From assembly GCF_003330725.1 (NCBI RefSeq), contig NZ_CP030840.1:4154001-4218000 (forward strand): a stretch of DNA of 64,000 nt, given 5' to 3'. Positions 9,502 through 19,037 of the stretch are shown piece by piece; the first letter of the stretch is position 1; the number at the start of each line of letters is the position of its first letter. The DNA is from Acidisarcina polymorpha (lineage in GTDB: Bacteria > Acidobacteriota > Terriglobia > Terriglobales > Acidobacteriaceae). The position numbers and the translations under genes are program-made. The notes under the pieces were generated by a model, which made no database searches, was not told the origin of the DNA, and was given only the letters and a program-made list of their open reading frames with translations.

Positions 9502-9546
9502 GACCTTTGCTTGATCGACCTTTGCTTGATCGACCTTGGCTTGATC
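9502..9546. repeat. three tandem copies of a 15-bp unit
   Basis: GACCTTTGCTTGATC occurs at 9502-9516 and 9517-9531, and a one-base variant (GACCTTGGCTTGATC) at 9532-9546. The copies are perfectly adjacent. A 15-base unit would keep a reading frame (Asp-Leu-Cys-Leu-Ile), but no convincing gene runs through it. Confidence 0.9.
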
Positions 9547-9676
9547 AGGAGAACGCTGGAACAAAGACCTCTCCGGGGTTTGGGCGGGCTTCGAATCTTG
9601 CCCGGCTTGAATCCTGGACCGGATTGCATCTTGCATGCACGGAAGCTTGGTCCATGGGGCATCGAGGAAGTGATGA

Positions 9677-9740
9677 CCCGGCCGGTCTTAAAGAAGGGGC
9701 CTAGAACCACCTAATATCCAGGCCCTTTCCTGTTGCCGGG
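9677..9740. ncRNA. two-tier stem, candidate structured RNA
   Basis: An outer stem CCCGGC (9677-9682) with GCCGGG (9735-9740) encloses an inner 9-bp stem, AAGGGGCCT (9694-9702) with AGGCCCTTT (9720-9728), with one G-T pair. Both tiers are separated by short unpaired strands, as in small structured RNAs. Strand and identity are unknown; no known RNA family was recognised. Confidence 0.35.
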
Positions 9741-10167
9741 ATGGAGGAGTCGTCAAAGGAGTTAGGCTTCCACCCAAACCCCTGCAGGGAGACGGCTTCT
9801 CACAATCCTCGCCGAGTTTTCAGGCGGGTTCTCTGATCGCAACTAATCAACGATTGAGGTGCGGCTCCATTAGCTCAATAAAATCCAGAAAGGAACCGTC
9901 GCTGCATAACCAGTGCAGCACGTTAGAAATTGAAATCATTTTTGGCAGAAAAGATGATCAATTTGGATCATGAAGTCAATTTACTCGTTGGTTCGAGTCT
10001 AGGCCCTGAAGGGCGCGGTGGACATTCCGATGCTCAAAATGACGCCGATTCTGATGTCGATTCGGGAAAGATGGAACGATGCACTCATTTGGCGTGTCAA
10101 GCGCGCACGCCGCCCGGAGGATTATGGAAACCGTGAAGAGCAGGCTGGAGCCTTCTCGAAGGAACGC

Positions 10168-10192
10168 AGCCCACTTTCGGGTGGGCTTTCCT
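10168..10192 (+). terminator. intrinsic terminator
   Basis: AGCCCAC (10168-10174), loop TTTCGG, GTGGGCT (10181-10187), followed by TTCCTT. A 7-bp perfect stem and a pyrimidine tail fit a factor-independent terminator reading on the plus strand, although no clear plus-strand gene precedes it. That implies an unrecognised transcript upstream. Confidence 0.6.
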
Positions 10193-10217
10193 TAGAGGTG
10201 ATGCTGGAGAGGCGGAA

Positions 10218-10322
10218 ATGACGTTGGAGGACCTCGAGGTTTTTTATGATGCGGCGAATGGAAGCAAGTGGAAGGCGGGACCGTGTGTGTGCTATGAAAC
10301 CTCTAATGTAGGGTCAGCTTAA
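10218..10322 (+). CDS. possible 34-residue small protein
   Basis: An ATG at 10218 preceded by GGAGAGGCGGAA opens a 34-codon frame (MTLEDLEVFYDAANGSKWKA onward) with two closely spaced Cys residues (CVC) near the end. The ribosome-binding site is good and the composition looks protein-like, but the frame is too short to judge. It could be a gene remnant. Confidence 0.25.
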   Translation: MTLEDLEVFYDAANGSKWKAGPCVCYETSNVGSA

Positions 10323-10607
10323 AGAGGGACATGCAGGTAAACCTGAGCAATTTCGCTCACCTTTGAGATATAGGTTGAACGGGATTGTTCCGAAATGAAA
10401 CTGCTCACTGCAGAGTGCAAAGGCCGCGACGGCAAAAAGGCGGATAACCTGACTTGACGCCGCGGCCATAGCGTTGAGCCAACCGCAACGGCGCACGTCG
10501 CGCCTATTACGATTGACTGGCAAAAACAGGCAACTTCCGGCCCAAGAGATAGCCGCCTGCCGATCCCGGTCCAACATTAGCAGGATGATTTCTGCCGGCC
10601 GGTGTGA

Positions 10608-11345
10608 TTACCAGGGCAGTTCTTCACCCATATGAATGAACCGGCCATTTGGTCCGTCGGCTCCGAGGAGCGCCAGCTCTACACTGGTTTTCGCGCCATC
10701 CGGAATTTCCATCGGCGCCGCATCAGTCCCCATCTCGGTTTTCACCCAACCGGGGTGAGCTGAGTTCACCTTGATCGGCGTCCCCTTTAATTCATGCGCC
10801 AGGTGGATCGTAAAGGCATTGAGCGCCGACTTTGAGGCATCGTAGGCGAAGTTCTTGAATTCGGCTATCGGGCTATTAGGGTCGGCGTGAAGGGTGAGCG
10901 ATCCGAGGATGCTGGACAGGTTGACAATCCTTCCGGCCGGACTCTTCTTGAGCAGCGGCAGAAATTCCTTGGTAACCGAGAAGACGCCGAACACGTTGGT
11001 TTGAAAGACCGAAACGAGCTGCTCTTCGGGCGTCTCGATGGTTTGGGTAACTAGTCCCTCAGTTCCCGAGATTCCGGCGTTGTTGATCAGGATGTCGAGC
11101 TTGCCGAAGGTGTCGGTGACATATTTTGCTGCTGCGGCGCGGTCCTCAGCGCTGGTGACATCCAATTTCACGGGACGAGCGTCCACTCCTGCTTGTTTGA
11201 GGCTGGCTGCAGTCTGTTCCGCGTCGCTAAGTTTACGTGCGCCGACTACGACGATAATGCCATTGTCTCCGAGTTGCTTCGCGGTCTCGAAGCCGATGCC
11301 GCGATTTGCCCCGGTGATGAGGGCGACTTTCTTATCCTGTGCCAT
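10608..11345 (-). CDS. SDR family NAD(P)-dependent oxidoreductase
   Basis: Classical short-chain dehydrogenase of 245 residues, cytosolic. The cofactor motif is TGANRGIGFETAKQ, the structural motif ILINNAGISG, the catalytic Ser lies in IVNLSSILGS and the active-site YDASK (Tyr and Lys) follows at normal spacing. The sequence resembles carbonyl-reductase-like members; an Arg after the first Gly motif (GAR) favours NADPH, which is inference. Start at 11345 is supported by AGGAG ten bases upstream. Single gene, divergent from mreB across 350 bases. Confidence 0.92.
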   Translation of the reverse strand: MAQDKKVALITGANRGIGFETAKQLGDNGIIVVVGARKLSDAEQTAASLKQAGVDARPVKLDVTSAEDRAAAAKYVTDTFGKLDILINNAGISGTEGLVTQTIETPEEQLVSVFQTNVFGVFSVTKEFLPLLKKSPAGRIVNLSSILGSLTLHADPNSPIAEFKNFAYDASKSALNAFTIHLAHELKGTPIKVNSAHPGWVKTEMGTDAAPMEIPDGAKTSVELALLGADGPNGRFIHMGEELPW

Positions 11346-11695
11346 GAGTAGCTTTCTCCTGTACGCAGTAGATGACGAAGCGTAGAGGAAGGGAGCAAGG
11401 TTTCGGGGGATCTGCCCCTTTGCGGGGCACTCCGCTAAGGTCGGCCGGGTGTATTTGAAGGTTGGCCGGGGCTGTATTTCGGTTCTCCAATTGCCGCCCG
11501 GTAAGATCGACCTGACCCATCCTTGATCTCACGGCTTGATGCAGGACTCACGATTCCGGGCTGGACTGTCGGCAACCTTACGGTTCCCGTTTCGAGGGCA
11601 GATGGCGTGAACGGTGGCTTACCATGTTCCCTCCGGGGCATCAATCAGTCGCTGGCCTTACAATAGGGCTGAGTCTAAAGAAAAGTCCCTAATCC
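11346..11695. other. intergenic region between SDR gene and mreB
   Basis: 350 bases without a gene. It contains a hairpin TGCCCC (11413-11418) with GGGGCA (11424-11429), the imperfect tandem repeat at 11437-11479, and presumably the divergent promoters. A TACAAT at 11659-11664 could be a -10 box for mreB, but the matching -35 is poor. Confidence 0.5.
11437..11479. repeat. imperfect tandem repeat, about 20 bp
   Basis: AAGGTCGGCCGGGTGTATTT (11437-11456) and AAGGTTGGCCGGGG with CTGTATTT (11458-11479) are near-copies, offset by 21 bases or two helical turns. Such spacing is what a pair of regulator sites on one DNA face would show. Confidence 0.6.
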
Positions 11696-12757
<1,062 letters not shown>

Positions 12758-12927
12758 GAAATGGCAACGACTAGGAAATGGGAATAGGAGGTTAGGAACT
12801 AGGAAAGCGGATCGAAATGCCTCTTCACGCGGTGCAGCTCCGCGACTTTCTGTAAAGTGATCGAAGGTTTGAACGCGGAGAATCGATCTGTTCGGCACTG
12901 GTTCTCGATCCCTGGTTCCTGCATCAT

Positions 12928-14883
12928 ATGGAATCCATTTTCAGCCGCTATAAGAATGCCCTGGTGCTGATGCTGGCAGTCCTGGCGCAGGTAGTTCTGC
13001 TGGCCATGCAGGTCCGGCGTCCGGCGCCCGACATGCCCGACGGCCATAACGTCCGACTCTGGCGCTATTGGGTAGCGAGTGTGATCACCCCGCCCGAACG
13101 GCTGGTGCACGACATCGGTTTGGGGGTGCGCAACACCTGGTCCAATTACATTTACCTGCGCAACCTGCGACAGCAAAATGAAGCTCTTCAGGATGAGAAC
13201 CAGCGGCTGCGACTGGAGCAGGCCAGCCTGGCTGAGGATGCTCGCGAAGGGCAACAACTCCGGGAGATGCTCGACTTCAAAGGCCGGTACATCGACAAGA
13301 CCCTGCCTGCGCAGGTCATTGGAACTTCGGGAACCGATCAGGCGCACGTGATTTACATCGATAAAGGTTTCAACGATGGGGTGCGAACGCAGATGCCGGT
13401 GATCACTCCCGATGGCGTGGTTGGGAAGGTCAAGAACGTCTTCCCGGGCACCGCACAGGTGCTGCTGATCTCGGACCAGACGAGCGGCGCCGGCGTGATG
13501 TTGGAGGCGACGCGAATACGCGGAGTTCTCAAGGGAGATGCTTCCGGGCAGCCGCAGGTCATCAATATTTCCCCCGACGAACGGATCAAGCCTGGAGAAG
13601 CAGTACTGACCAGCGGCGGCGATCAGGTCTATCCGCCTGGATTGCCGGTGGGCGTAGTCGACCGGGTTGTGGCCGATCCCGAAACTTCGTATGTCAATGT
13701 CATTGTCAAGCCGGATGCCAACCTGGCCAAGCTGGAACAGGTGCTCGTTATCACTGAAGTCTCGTCTAAAATGCCCTTTCCTCAAGAGAAGGACCTGATG
13801 CAGAGCGAGATCGATGCGCTCGCCGAGAAGCAGCGCGCAGCGGACATTCTTTCCGAGAAGCTGCCCAGCCTGCGAGACACGACGCTGCCAATCTCGGTCG
13901 AAACCGCAGACGCCGATAACCCTGCGGCGACTGCGGGAGCCGGAGATCCTGCGCGCCCCATGCGGCCACCGCAAGCTTTACGTCCGGATCGCTACACACC
14001 CGGAGCGGCGCCTGCGGCGGAGAGCTTGACGCCAGGAGCCGCGCCCCCCGGACTGCATCGTGACATCTCGACCCAGGCGAGCACTTCCACCCCGGCAAGG
14101 ACGCTCAGGACGACGGATGCTGGGGCTATTGGCGGCGCGACCAGGGCGGCTGTACCGCTGAATAGATTTCCAGCCAAAGTGGCTCCAGTGACGACCGCCA
14201 GCGCTGGAACCTCGACCGTCACCGGATCCGCGGCGATTAGCGGAGCGAACTCGGCGGCGAAAACGACGGCGAGCGCGGGCAGCAGCAGCGTCAGTGCAAC
14301 TTCTCCCGCGAAATCACTGGCGCGAACGCCGGCAAGTGTCAGCTCTGGTCTTGTACTGCCCCTGCAGCCCGCCGATTCAAATGCGAGCCGAAGGCCAGCG
14401 GCGACCAGTCTCACTACAAATGCTGATGGTACCGCTGTCCGGCCAGCAAGGACCTCTGCCGCCGGCAGCGTGGCCGCCCCGCTTCCGGCGGGAACTGTCG
14501 GCAGCACTTCGAACCCAGCTTCAGGAACCGGCCGAACTACTCCAGCGGGGACTGCAAGTTCAGCTGCGGGAGCTCCGGCAGGCACGTCGTCCGGAATAAA
14601 CCGTACCACTCCAAATTCGGCTTCGGGCACCCCGCCAGCTCGGAGGATTGTGATCCCTTCCGACAATGGTGCCGGCATTCTTACGCCTGCTGGAATGGGT
14701 TCGATCATCGCCCCGCGACCCAGGGTCGCAGCTTCTGCTACGAGTGTGCCGAGCGCGGGCGGCTCTCCGATCAACCCGGCCAACGCTACGCGTCCGGCTA
14801 ACGCCACCAGGCCTTCGACTTCCACGAGCCCAGGAACCAGGCCGCAGACTTCGCCGCAACAAGCTCCTCCTGGAGGGCGTTAG
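12928..14883 (+). CDS. mreC: rod shape-determining protein MreC with very long C-terminal extension
   Basis: Bitopic inner-membrane scaffold of the elongasome. Residues 1-290 carry the normal MreC plan: one N-terminal transmembrane helix (ALVLMLAVLAQVVLLAMQV), a coiled coil (LRQQNEALQDENQRLRLEQA) and the double beta-barrel domain (VIGTSGTDQAHVIYIDKG, GVVGKVKNVFPGTAQVLLISD). Typical MreC proteins end at about 280-370 residues; this one has 651. From about 290 on it is low-complexity, dominated by Ala, Pro, Ser, Thr and Gly, with almost no hydrophobic pattern, so periplasmic and disordered. The frame stays open to a stop right before mreD, so the extension is genuinely encoded. Confidence 0.93.
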   Translation: MESIFSRYKNALVLMLAVLAQVVLLAMQVRRPAPDMPDGHNVRLWRYWVASVITPPERLVHDIGLGVRNTWSNYIYLRNLRQQNEALQDENQRLRLEQASLAEDAREGQQLREMLDFKGRYIDKTLPAQVIGTSGTDQAHVIYIDKGFNDGVRTQMPVITPDGVVGKVKNVFPGTAQVLLISDQTSGAGVMLEATRIRGVLKGDASGQPQVINISPDERIKPGEAVLTSGGDQVYPPGLPVGVVDRVVADPETSYVNVIVKPDANLAKLEQVLVITEVSSKMPFPQEKDLMQSEIDALAEKQRAADILSEKLPSLRDTTLPISVETADADNPAATAGAGDPARPMRPPQALRPDRYTPGAAPAAESLTPGAAPPGLHRDISTQASTSTPARTLRTTDAGAIGGATRAAVPLNRFPAKVAPVTTASAGTSTVTGSAAISGANSAAKTTASAGSSSVSATSPAKSLARTPASVSSGLVLPLQPADSNASRRPAATSLTTNADGTAVRPARTSAAGSVAAPLPAGTVGSTSNPASGTGRTTPAGTASSAAGAPAGTSSGINRTTPNSASGTPPARRIVIPSDNGAGILTPAGMGSIIAPRPRVAASATSVPSAGGSPINPANATRPANATRPSTSTSPGTRPQTSPQQAPPGGR

Positions 14884-14885
14884 AG

Positions 14886-15407
14886 TTGCCGAATTTGACG
14901 GCCACTTCCAGGCGAGAAGTTGAGGAGCAATCTTACCCGCTCTTCCTGTACCTGCTGGTGCCGCTGCTGGCGATTGGTTTGCAGTCGTTTATCACCCTTC
15001 ATTTCGCTCGCTTTGCCATTCTTGATCTGCCGCTGCTGGTCACGATTTACTTTGCAATCACCACCCGGAATCCGATCGCTGCGACCCTAACCGGTACCTT
15101 GATTGGCGTCGCCCAGGATGCTTTGACTCACCGTCCCATCGGGGTAAACGGCATCGCGAAGGCCATCATCGGCTACTTGGCCGCGTCCCTCGGGGTGCGG
15201 GTTGACACGGAGAACCATGCCACCCGGCTGTTGCTGGGATTCATCTTTACCGTGATTCATAGCGCCATTTTCCTGCTGACCACCCATCGCCTCCTGGGTC
15301 TTGAGGTCGACTGGAGCTGGTTGCACGAGTTGATCCGGGGGGTGGTGAATGCGCTTGTCGCCGTGGTTCTGTTTGCCCTGCTGGATCGCGCGAAGCGGCG
15401 GGATTAA
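14886..15407 (+). CDS. mreD: rod shape-determining protein MreD
   Basis: Integral inner-membrane protein of 173 residues with five to six hydrophobic segments (YPLFLYLLVPLLAIGLQSFI at the start, LLLGFIFTVIHSAIFLLTTH near residue 120). It completes the MreBCD complex linking MreB filaments to wall synthases. I take the TTG at 14886 as start: GGAGGG lies eight bases upstream, inside the end of mreC, and the gene follows the mreC stop by two bases, implying translational coupling. The conserved ISxxLG-type segments are only weakly visible, but position and topology are decisive. Confidence 0.92.
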   Translation: MPNLTATSRREVEEQSYPLFLYLLVPLLAIGLQSFITLHFARFAILDLPLLVTIYFAITTRNPIAATLTGTLIGVAQDALTHRPIGVNGIAKAIIGYLAASLGVRVDTENHATRLLLGFIFTVIHSAIFLLTTHRLLGLEVDWSWLHELIRGVVNALVAVVLFALLDRAKRRD

Positions 15408-15461
15408 CGTTGTATATAGATACAGGAATGTGGGACTGGGCGGATCCCAGGGGATTGTGCG

Positions 15462-17486
15462 ATGCAGAACCCAGATGCTTTGAACAATAAAGACGAGAAA
15501 CCGGCAATCAAGCTGACAGTCGTTCAGTACTTGATCGTGGGCATCCTTGCGGTGCTGCTTTCCGGGCTATGGCGCCTGCAGATCCTCGGCGCCAATAATT
15601 ATCGTGCACTGGCAGAGCAGAACCGCATACGCAAGGTGCCGATCCTGGCGCCTCGGGGCAAACTCTTCGATCGGGAAGGACGATTGATCGTCGACAATTA
15701 TCCCTCGGTGTCCTGCTTCCTCATTCGGGAGCAGGGTCATGACATCGCTCCCGACTTGCCGCTGATCGCCCGCGGTCTGCATATGACCGAGGAGCAGTTA
15801 GACGCAATCCTCAAGCATTACCGGCTGGCGCCGAAGTATCAGCCGCTTCCGCTAAAGCAAGACATTACTCCGGACGAAGTGGAATTCATCGAGGCTCACC
15901 GGGATGAATTTCCCGAGCTTGAAACCGTCGACGAGCAGCGCAGGCTTTATCCCCGGGACGGCTTTGCGGCCCATCTGATCGGCTACGTCGGGGAGGTGAG
16001 CGAAGACATGCTCAACGACCCGAAGTATGCCTACTATGAGCCGGGCGATGTCGTGGGCAAGTCAGGAATCGAACAGAGTTACGACCAGTTGTTGCGAGGC
16101 GCTGATGGCTCGCGAGATGTCGTCGTGGATAGTCACGGTCGCGAGGTAGGGAGGTTGGGGACGGAACCCGCCAAGCCCGGGACGAGCCTGAAGCTGACCA
16201 TCGATCTCGACATTCAGAAAGCGGCGGAACTAGCGCTTGGCGACCGGAATGGAGCCATGATCGCCATGGATCCGCATACCGGCGAGATCCTGGCTCTGGT
16301 CAGCCGCCCAACCTTCGACCCCAACGAATTCTCCGTCCGTATTCGGCGAGACGAGTGGAACAAGCTGATCACCGACCCGAATCATCCGCTGCTCGATAAG
16401 GCAATTCAGGCCCAGCTTGCGCCGGGATCGACCTTCAAGATCATCATGGCGGCCGCCGGTTTGCAGGCTGGCGTAGCCGAGGACATGAAGGTCCATTGCC
16501 CGGGCGGCGCCAGTTTCTATGGCCACTATTTCAAATGCTGGCAAAAGGGTGGTCATGGCGAGGTGAACATCAGCAAGGCGATCTACCAGTCATGCGACGT
16601 GTTTTTCTACACGCTCGCTCAAAAGCTGGGGATCGACAAGATTGCCTACTTTGCGCAGCACTTTGGCATCGGCTCAAAGACTGGGATTGACCTGCCCGGC
16701 GAAGTTTCAGGGACGATGCCCTCGACCGAATGGAAGATGAAAAACTACCATCAGAAGTGGTATGCGGGTGAGGTGATTTCGGTAGGTATCGGGCAAGGAG
16801 CAGTGACCGCAACGCCCGTCCAGATGGCGCGCGCAATCGCCGGAATTACTTCAGGTGGAGTGCTTCGCCGGCCACACCTGGTTTTTCCCGATGAAGTTGC
16901 ACCAGACTACCGGCAGGCGATGTTGGACTCCTATCCGGGCAGCGGCGATTCGGAACTGAAGATCGATCCGGAAAATTGGCAGATCATCACCGATGCCATG
17001 GCCCAGGTGATGTCTCCGGGGGGCACCGATCCGAGCGCGCATCTGGAAGGCATCGATTTCGCCGGAAAGACAGGAAGCGCCCAGGTAGCCAGCAATGCCT
17101 TTCTGGCTCGAACCGGGAAGACCCATGTCATGAAGGACAACGCCTGGTTCGTGGGAGTATCACCACGCCGGAATCCGGATATCGTCGTCTGTACGCTGAT
17201 GGAGTCGGGAGAACATGGGCGTTTTGCAGGCCGACTGGCAGCCCAGGTGATCGCCGCCTTTGTTGATAAGCAGCGGCGGCTGGATAACAACCTGCAAGAG
17301 GCAAAGAAAGCGACACCGGTTGAAGTCGGAGCGATCTGGTCGAACCCGAAGCCTGGAGCTTCACCGGGAACGATTGAGGCCAGTGAACTGCATGGCGGTC
17401 ACTTCTTCTTAAACTCCGATTCCGCCGGCCACCCCTCGGCCTCCAGCCTTGCAGCCTTCACGCCGTTGGCTGCAGGCAGAAGGTAG
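15462..17486 (+). CDS. mrdA: penicillin-binding protein 2 (PBP2, elongasome transpeptidase)
   Basis: Class B penicillin-binding protein of 674 residues that crosslinks peptidoglycan during elongation. One N-terminal membrane helix (VVQYLIVGILAVLLSGLW), then the dimerisation domain with RNRIRKVPILAPRGKLFDR-like start, then the transpeptidase domain with S323-T-F-K326 (nucleophile), S377-C-D379 as the SxN variant and K536-T-G538. The SCD variant is common in PBP2. It ends four bases before rodA, its partner glycosyltransferase, so the two are surely co-translated. The C-terminal 70 residues past the enzyme core are Ala/Ser-rich. Confidence 0.96.
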   Translation: MQNPDALNNKDEKPAIKLTVVQYLIVGILAVLLSGLWRLQILGANNYRALAEQNRIRKVPILAPRGKLFDREGRLIVDNYPSVSCFLIREQGHDIAPDLPLIARGLHMTEEQLDAILKHYRLAPKYQPLPLKQDITPDEVEFIEAHRDEFPELETVDEQRRLYPRDGFAAHLIGYVGEVSEDMLNDPKYAYYEPGDVVGKSGIEQSYDQLLRGADGSRDVVVDSHGREVGRLGTEPAKPGTSLKLTIDLDIQKAAELALGDRNGAMIAMDPHTGEILALVSRPTFDPNEFSVRIRRDEWNKLITDPNHPLLDKAIQAQLAPGSTFKIIMAAAGLQAGVAEDMKVHCPGGASFYGHYFKCWQKGGHGEVNISKAIYQSCDVFFYTLAQKLGIDKIAYFAQHFGIGSKTGIDLPGEVSGTMPSTEWKMKNYHQKWYAGEVISVGIGQGAVTATPVQMARAIAGITSGGVLRRPHLVFPDEVAPDYRQAMLDSYPGSGDSELKIDPENWQIITDAMAQVMSPGGTDPSAHLEGIDFAGKTGSAQVASNAFLARTGKTHVMKDNAWFVGVSPRRNPDIVVCTLMESGEHGRFAGRLAAQVIAAFVDKQRRLDNNLQEAKKATPVEVGAIWSNPKPGASPGTIEASELHGGHFFLNSDSAGHPSASSLAAFTPLAAGRR

Positions 17487-17490
17487 GCGG

Positions 17491-18591
17491 ATGAGGCGTT
17501 TTCTTTCCTTCAACGACTTCGACTGGGTGCTGCTTGGTCTGGTGCTGGTGCTGTCGGTTATCAGTGTGCTCGAGATTTATAGCGCCACTCTACATACCAA
17601 GTTTGTCGGTTTCGACCGAAACCAGGTGCTTTGGCTGCTCGGCGGGATGGTGGCGATGTTCGCCATCTCGCTGATCAACTACCATCGTTTGCTCGACATT
17701 GCCGTCTGGGCCTATGGTTTTGGCTTGGTGTCGCTGGTGGCCGTGCTTACCGTGGGAACCAAAGTATTAGGTGGCCGGCGGTGGATCAAACTGCCGGGCG
17801 GCATCCACTTTCAACCCTCCGAGTGGGTCAAGCTGATTCTGATCGTGGTCATCGCCCGCTATTTTTCCAATCTGGCTGGCAAAGAGCTCAGCTGGAGAGA
17901 CGTATTCAAGGCCATGGCGATGGTGGGCATTCCCATGCTCATGGTCTTGAAGCAGCCGGACTTAGGCACCGCCCTTACGTATTCGCCCATCCTGCTGATG
18001 GGAATGTTTCTGGGCGGAATCAGTTGGCGAAAGGGCCTGATCCTGGCGGTCGTCGCGTTGGTGACGATCGGAGGAATCTGGGCCAGCGGGAAGGTCCTGA
18101 AGCCCTATCAAAAAGCGCGGCTCACCAGCTTCATGAATCCGGACGATGACCCTCGCGGGACTGGGTACCAGATCCGGCAATCCCTGATCGCCGTGGGTGC
18201 GGGTGGGGTTCTGGGCAAGGGCGCGACCAAAGGGACGCAGACGCAGGGCGATTTTCTCCCCATTCCGTATACGGACTTCATCTTTGCCGCCTTCTGCGAG
18301 GAACATGGCTTCCTGGGCGCGGTCGTGGTTCTACTGCTATACTTTTTCATATTGATGCGTTTGATTCAAAACGCTCAAACCGCCGCTGACCTGCCGGGTA
18401 CGTTCCTGGTAATGGGCGTGGTGGCCGTTCTGATCTTTCAGATCGCGGTCAACATAGGCATGGTGGTCGGGTTGATGCCGGTCACCGGAATCCCTCTGCC
18501 GTTGATGAGCTATGGGGGTTCCTCAGTACTATTCACGTTTCTGGCGCTAGGGATGGTGATGAACGTCCGTATGAGCCGGTTCGTGAACTAG
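17491..18591 (+). CDS. rodA: rod shape-determining protein RodA (SEDS glycosyltransferase)
   Basis: SEDS family peptidoglycan polymerase, 366 residues, about ten transmembrane helices. Diagnostic blocks: FQPSEWVKLILIVVIARYFS, LKQPDLGTALTYSPILLMG, then the cytoplasmic RLTSFMNPDDDPRGTGYQ, TQGDFLPIPYTDFIFAAFCEEHG (catalytic-loop region) and GLMPVTGIPLPLMSYGGSS at the end. It polymerises lipid II in complex with PBP2, encoded just upstream. The ATG at 17491 follows the mrdA stop directly and has AGGTAGGCGG before it. Last gene of the mre operon before a 446-base structured leader leading to rng. Confidence 0.96.
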   Translation: MRRFLSFNDFDWVLLGLVLVLSVISVLEIYSATLHTKFVGFDRNQVLWLLGGMVAMFAISLINYHRLLDIAVWAYGFGLVSLVAVLTVGTKVLGGRRWIKLPGGIHFQPSEWVKLILIVVIARYFSNLAGKELSWRDVFKAMAMVGIPMLMVLKQPDLGTALTYSPILLMGMFLGGISWRKGLILAVVALVTIGGIWASGKVLKPYQKARLTSFMNPDDDPRGTGYQIRQSLIAVGAGGVLGKGATKGTQTQGDFLPIPYTDFIFAAFCEEHGFLGAVVVLLLYFFILMRLIQNAQTAADLPGTFLVMGVVAVLIFQIAVNIGMVVGLMPVTGIPLPLMSYGGSSVLFTFLALGMVMNVRMSRFVN

Positions 18592-19037
18592 GGAAGATAA
18601 GATCGTCCCGATGCGTCCCCTACACTGGCGCGGACGGAGTTGGGAAGTAAAAGTTTGAAAGTTGAGCCGGTCGGGTGGATCACCGGGCCGGACAGGATTG
18701 GGAATGAACGAGCAGAGATTGGGAACGACCCCGCCATCTATTCGGACGGCTGTAGTGGTCACAAGCTCTGTTTGCACGGAACATCTTGGTGGGATTGCTT
18801 TTCCAAGTCAGTTGCATAATTCAGTGAGCTTTTGCCCCGGCTTGGGGCCGAAGTCCTCGGAACCCCCCGCAAGAAAAATCCTGCCAGAAAAGAGCGTTGC
18901 CGCTGCAACGCTGCTTGCTGGCGTGGCGTCTCCGTCTGCCCCAAACCTTTCCGGGTGCCCGGGAACAGGAGTAATCCTGTTCTGATCTGCCTCATTGGTT
19001 GGCCGCTCCGGCAGATGCCGGCGGCAAGAGAGGCAGC
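18592..19037 (+). promoter_or_regulatory. structured leader upstream of rng with several perfect hairpins
   Basis: 446 bases without a gene. It holds a hairpin right after rodA (CCGGTC/GGCCGG with inner GGTG/CACC, 18667-18691), then GCCCC/GGGGC (18834-18848), AGCGTTGC with GCAACGCT around a CGCT loop (18893-18912), and GAACAGGA with TCCTGTTC around a GTAA tetraloop of the GNRA type (18963-18982). A-rich unpaired runs lie between them. In gamma-proteobacteria RNase E controls its own mRNA through such a 5' leader; by analogy this could be a feedback element, which is inference. Confidence 0.5.

Larger units (their letters stand above)
9442..10607. other. gene-poor region with repeats, nested hairpins and a terminator
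   Basis: About 1.17 kb between the 320-residue gene and the SDR gene without a convincing protein gene of normal size. It holds a triple 15-bp repeat (9502-9546), hairpins at 9585-9604 and 9677-9740, another at 9901-9919 and a good intrinsic terminator at 10168-10192. Several open frames of 60-90 codons cross these structures and show no recognisable domain. An RNA gene or a decayed region would both fit. Confidence 0.55.

Noticed and set aside
9979-10015. tRNA T-arm-like GGTTCGAGTCTAGG
   Set aside because: No matching acceptor, D or anticodon arms nearby; the stem around it does not pair.
10018-10221. 67-codon frame on the plus strand, starting MDIPMLKMTP
   Set aside because: It runs straight through the intrinsic terminator at 10168-10192, which a real gene would avoid.
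10314-10577. 87-codon frame on the minus strand in the gene-poor region
   Set aside because: Composition is not protein-like, without a family motif or convincing start.
13992-14825. 277-codon minus-strand frame opposite the MreC tail
   Set aside because: Long only because the GC-rich, low-complexity mreC extension lacks stops in that frame; no start signals.
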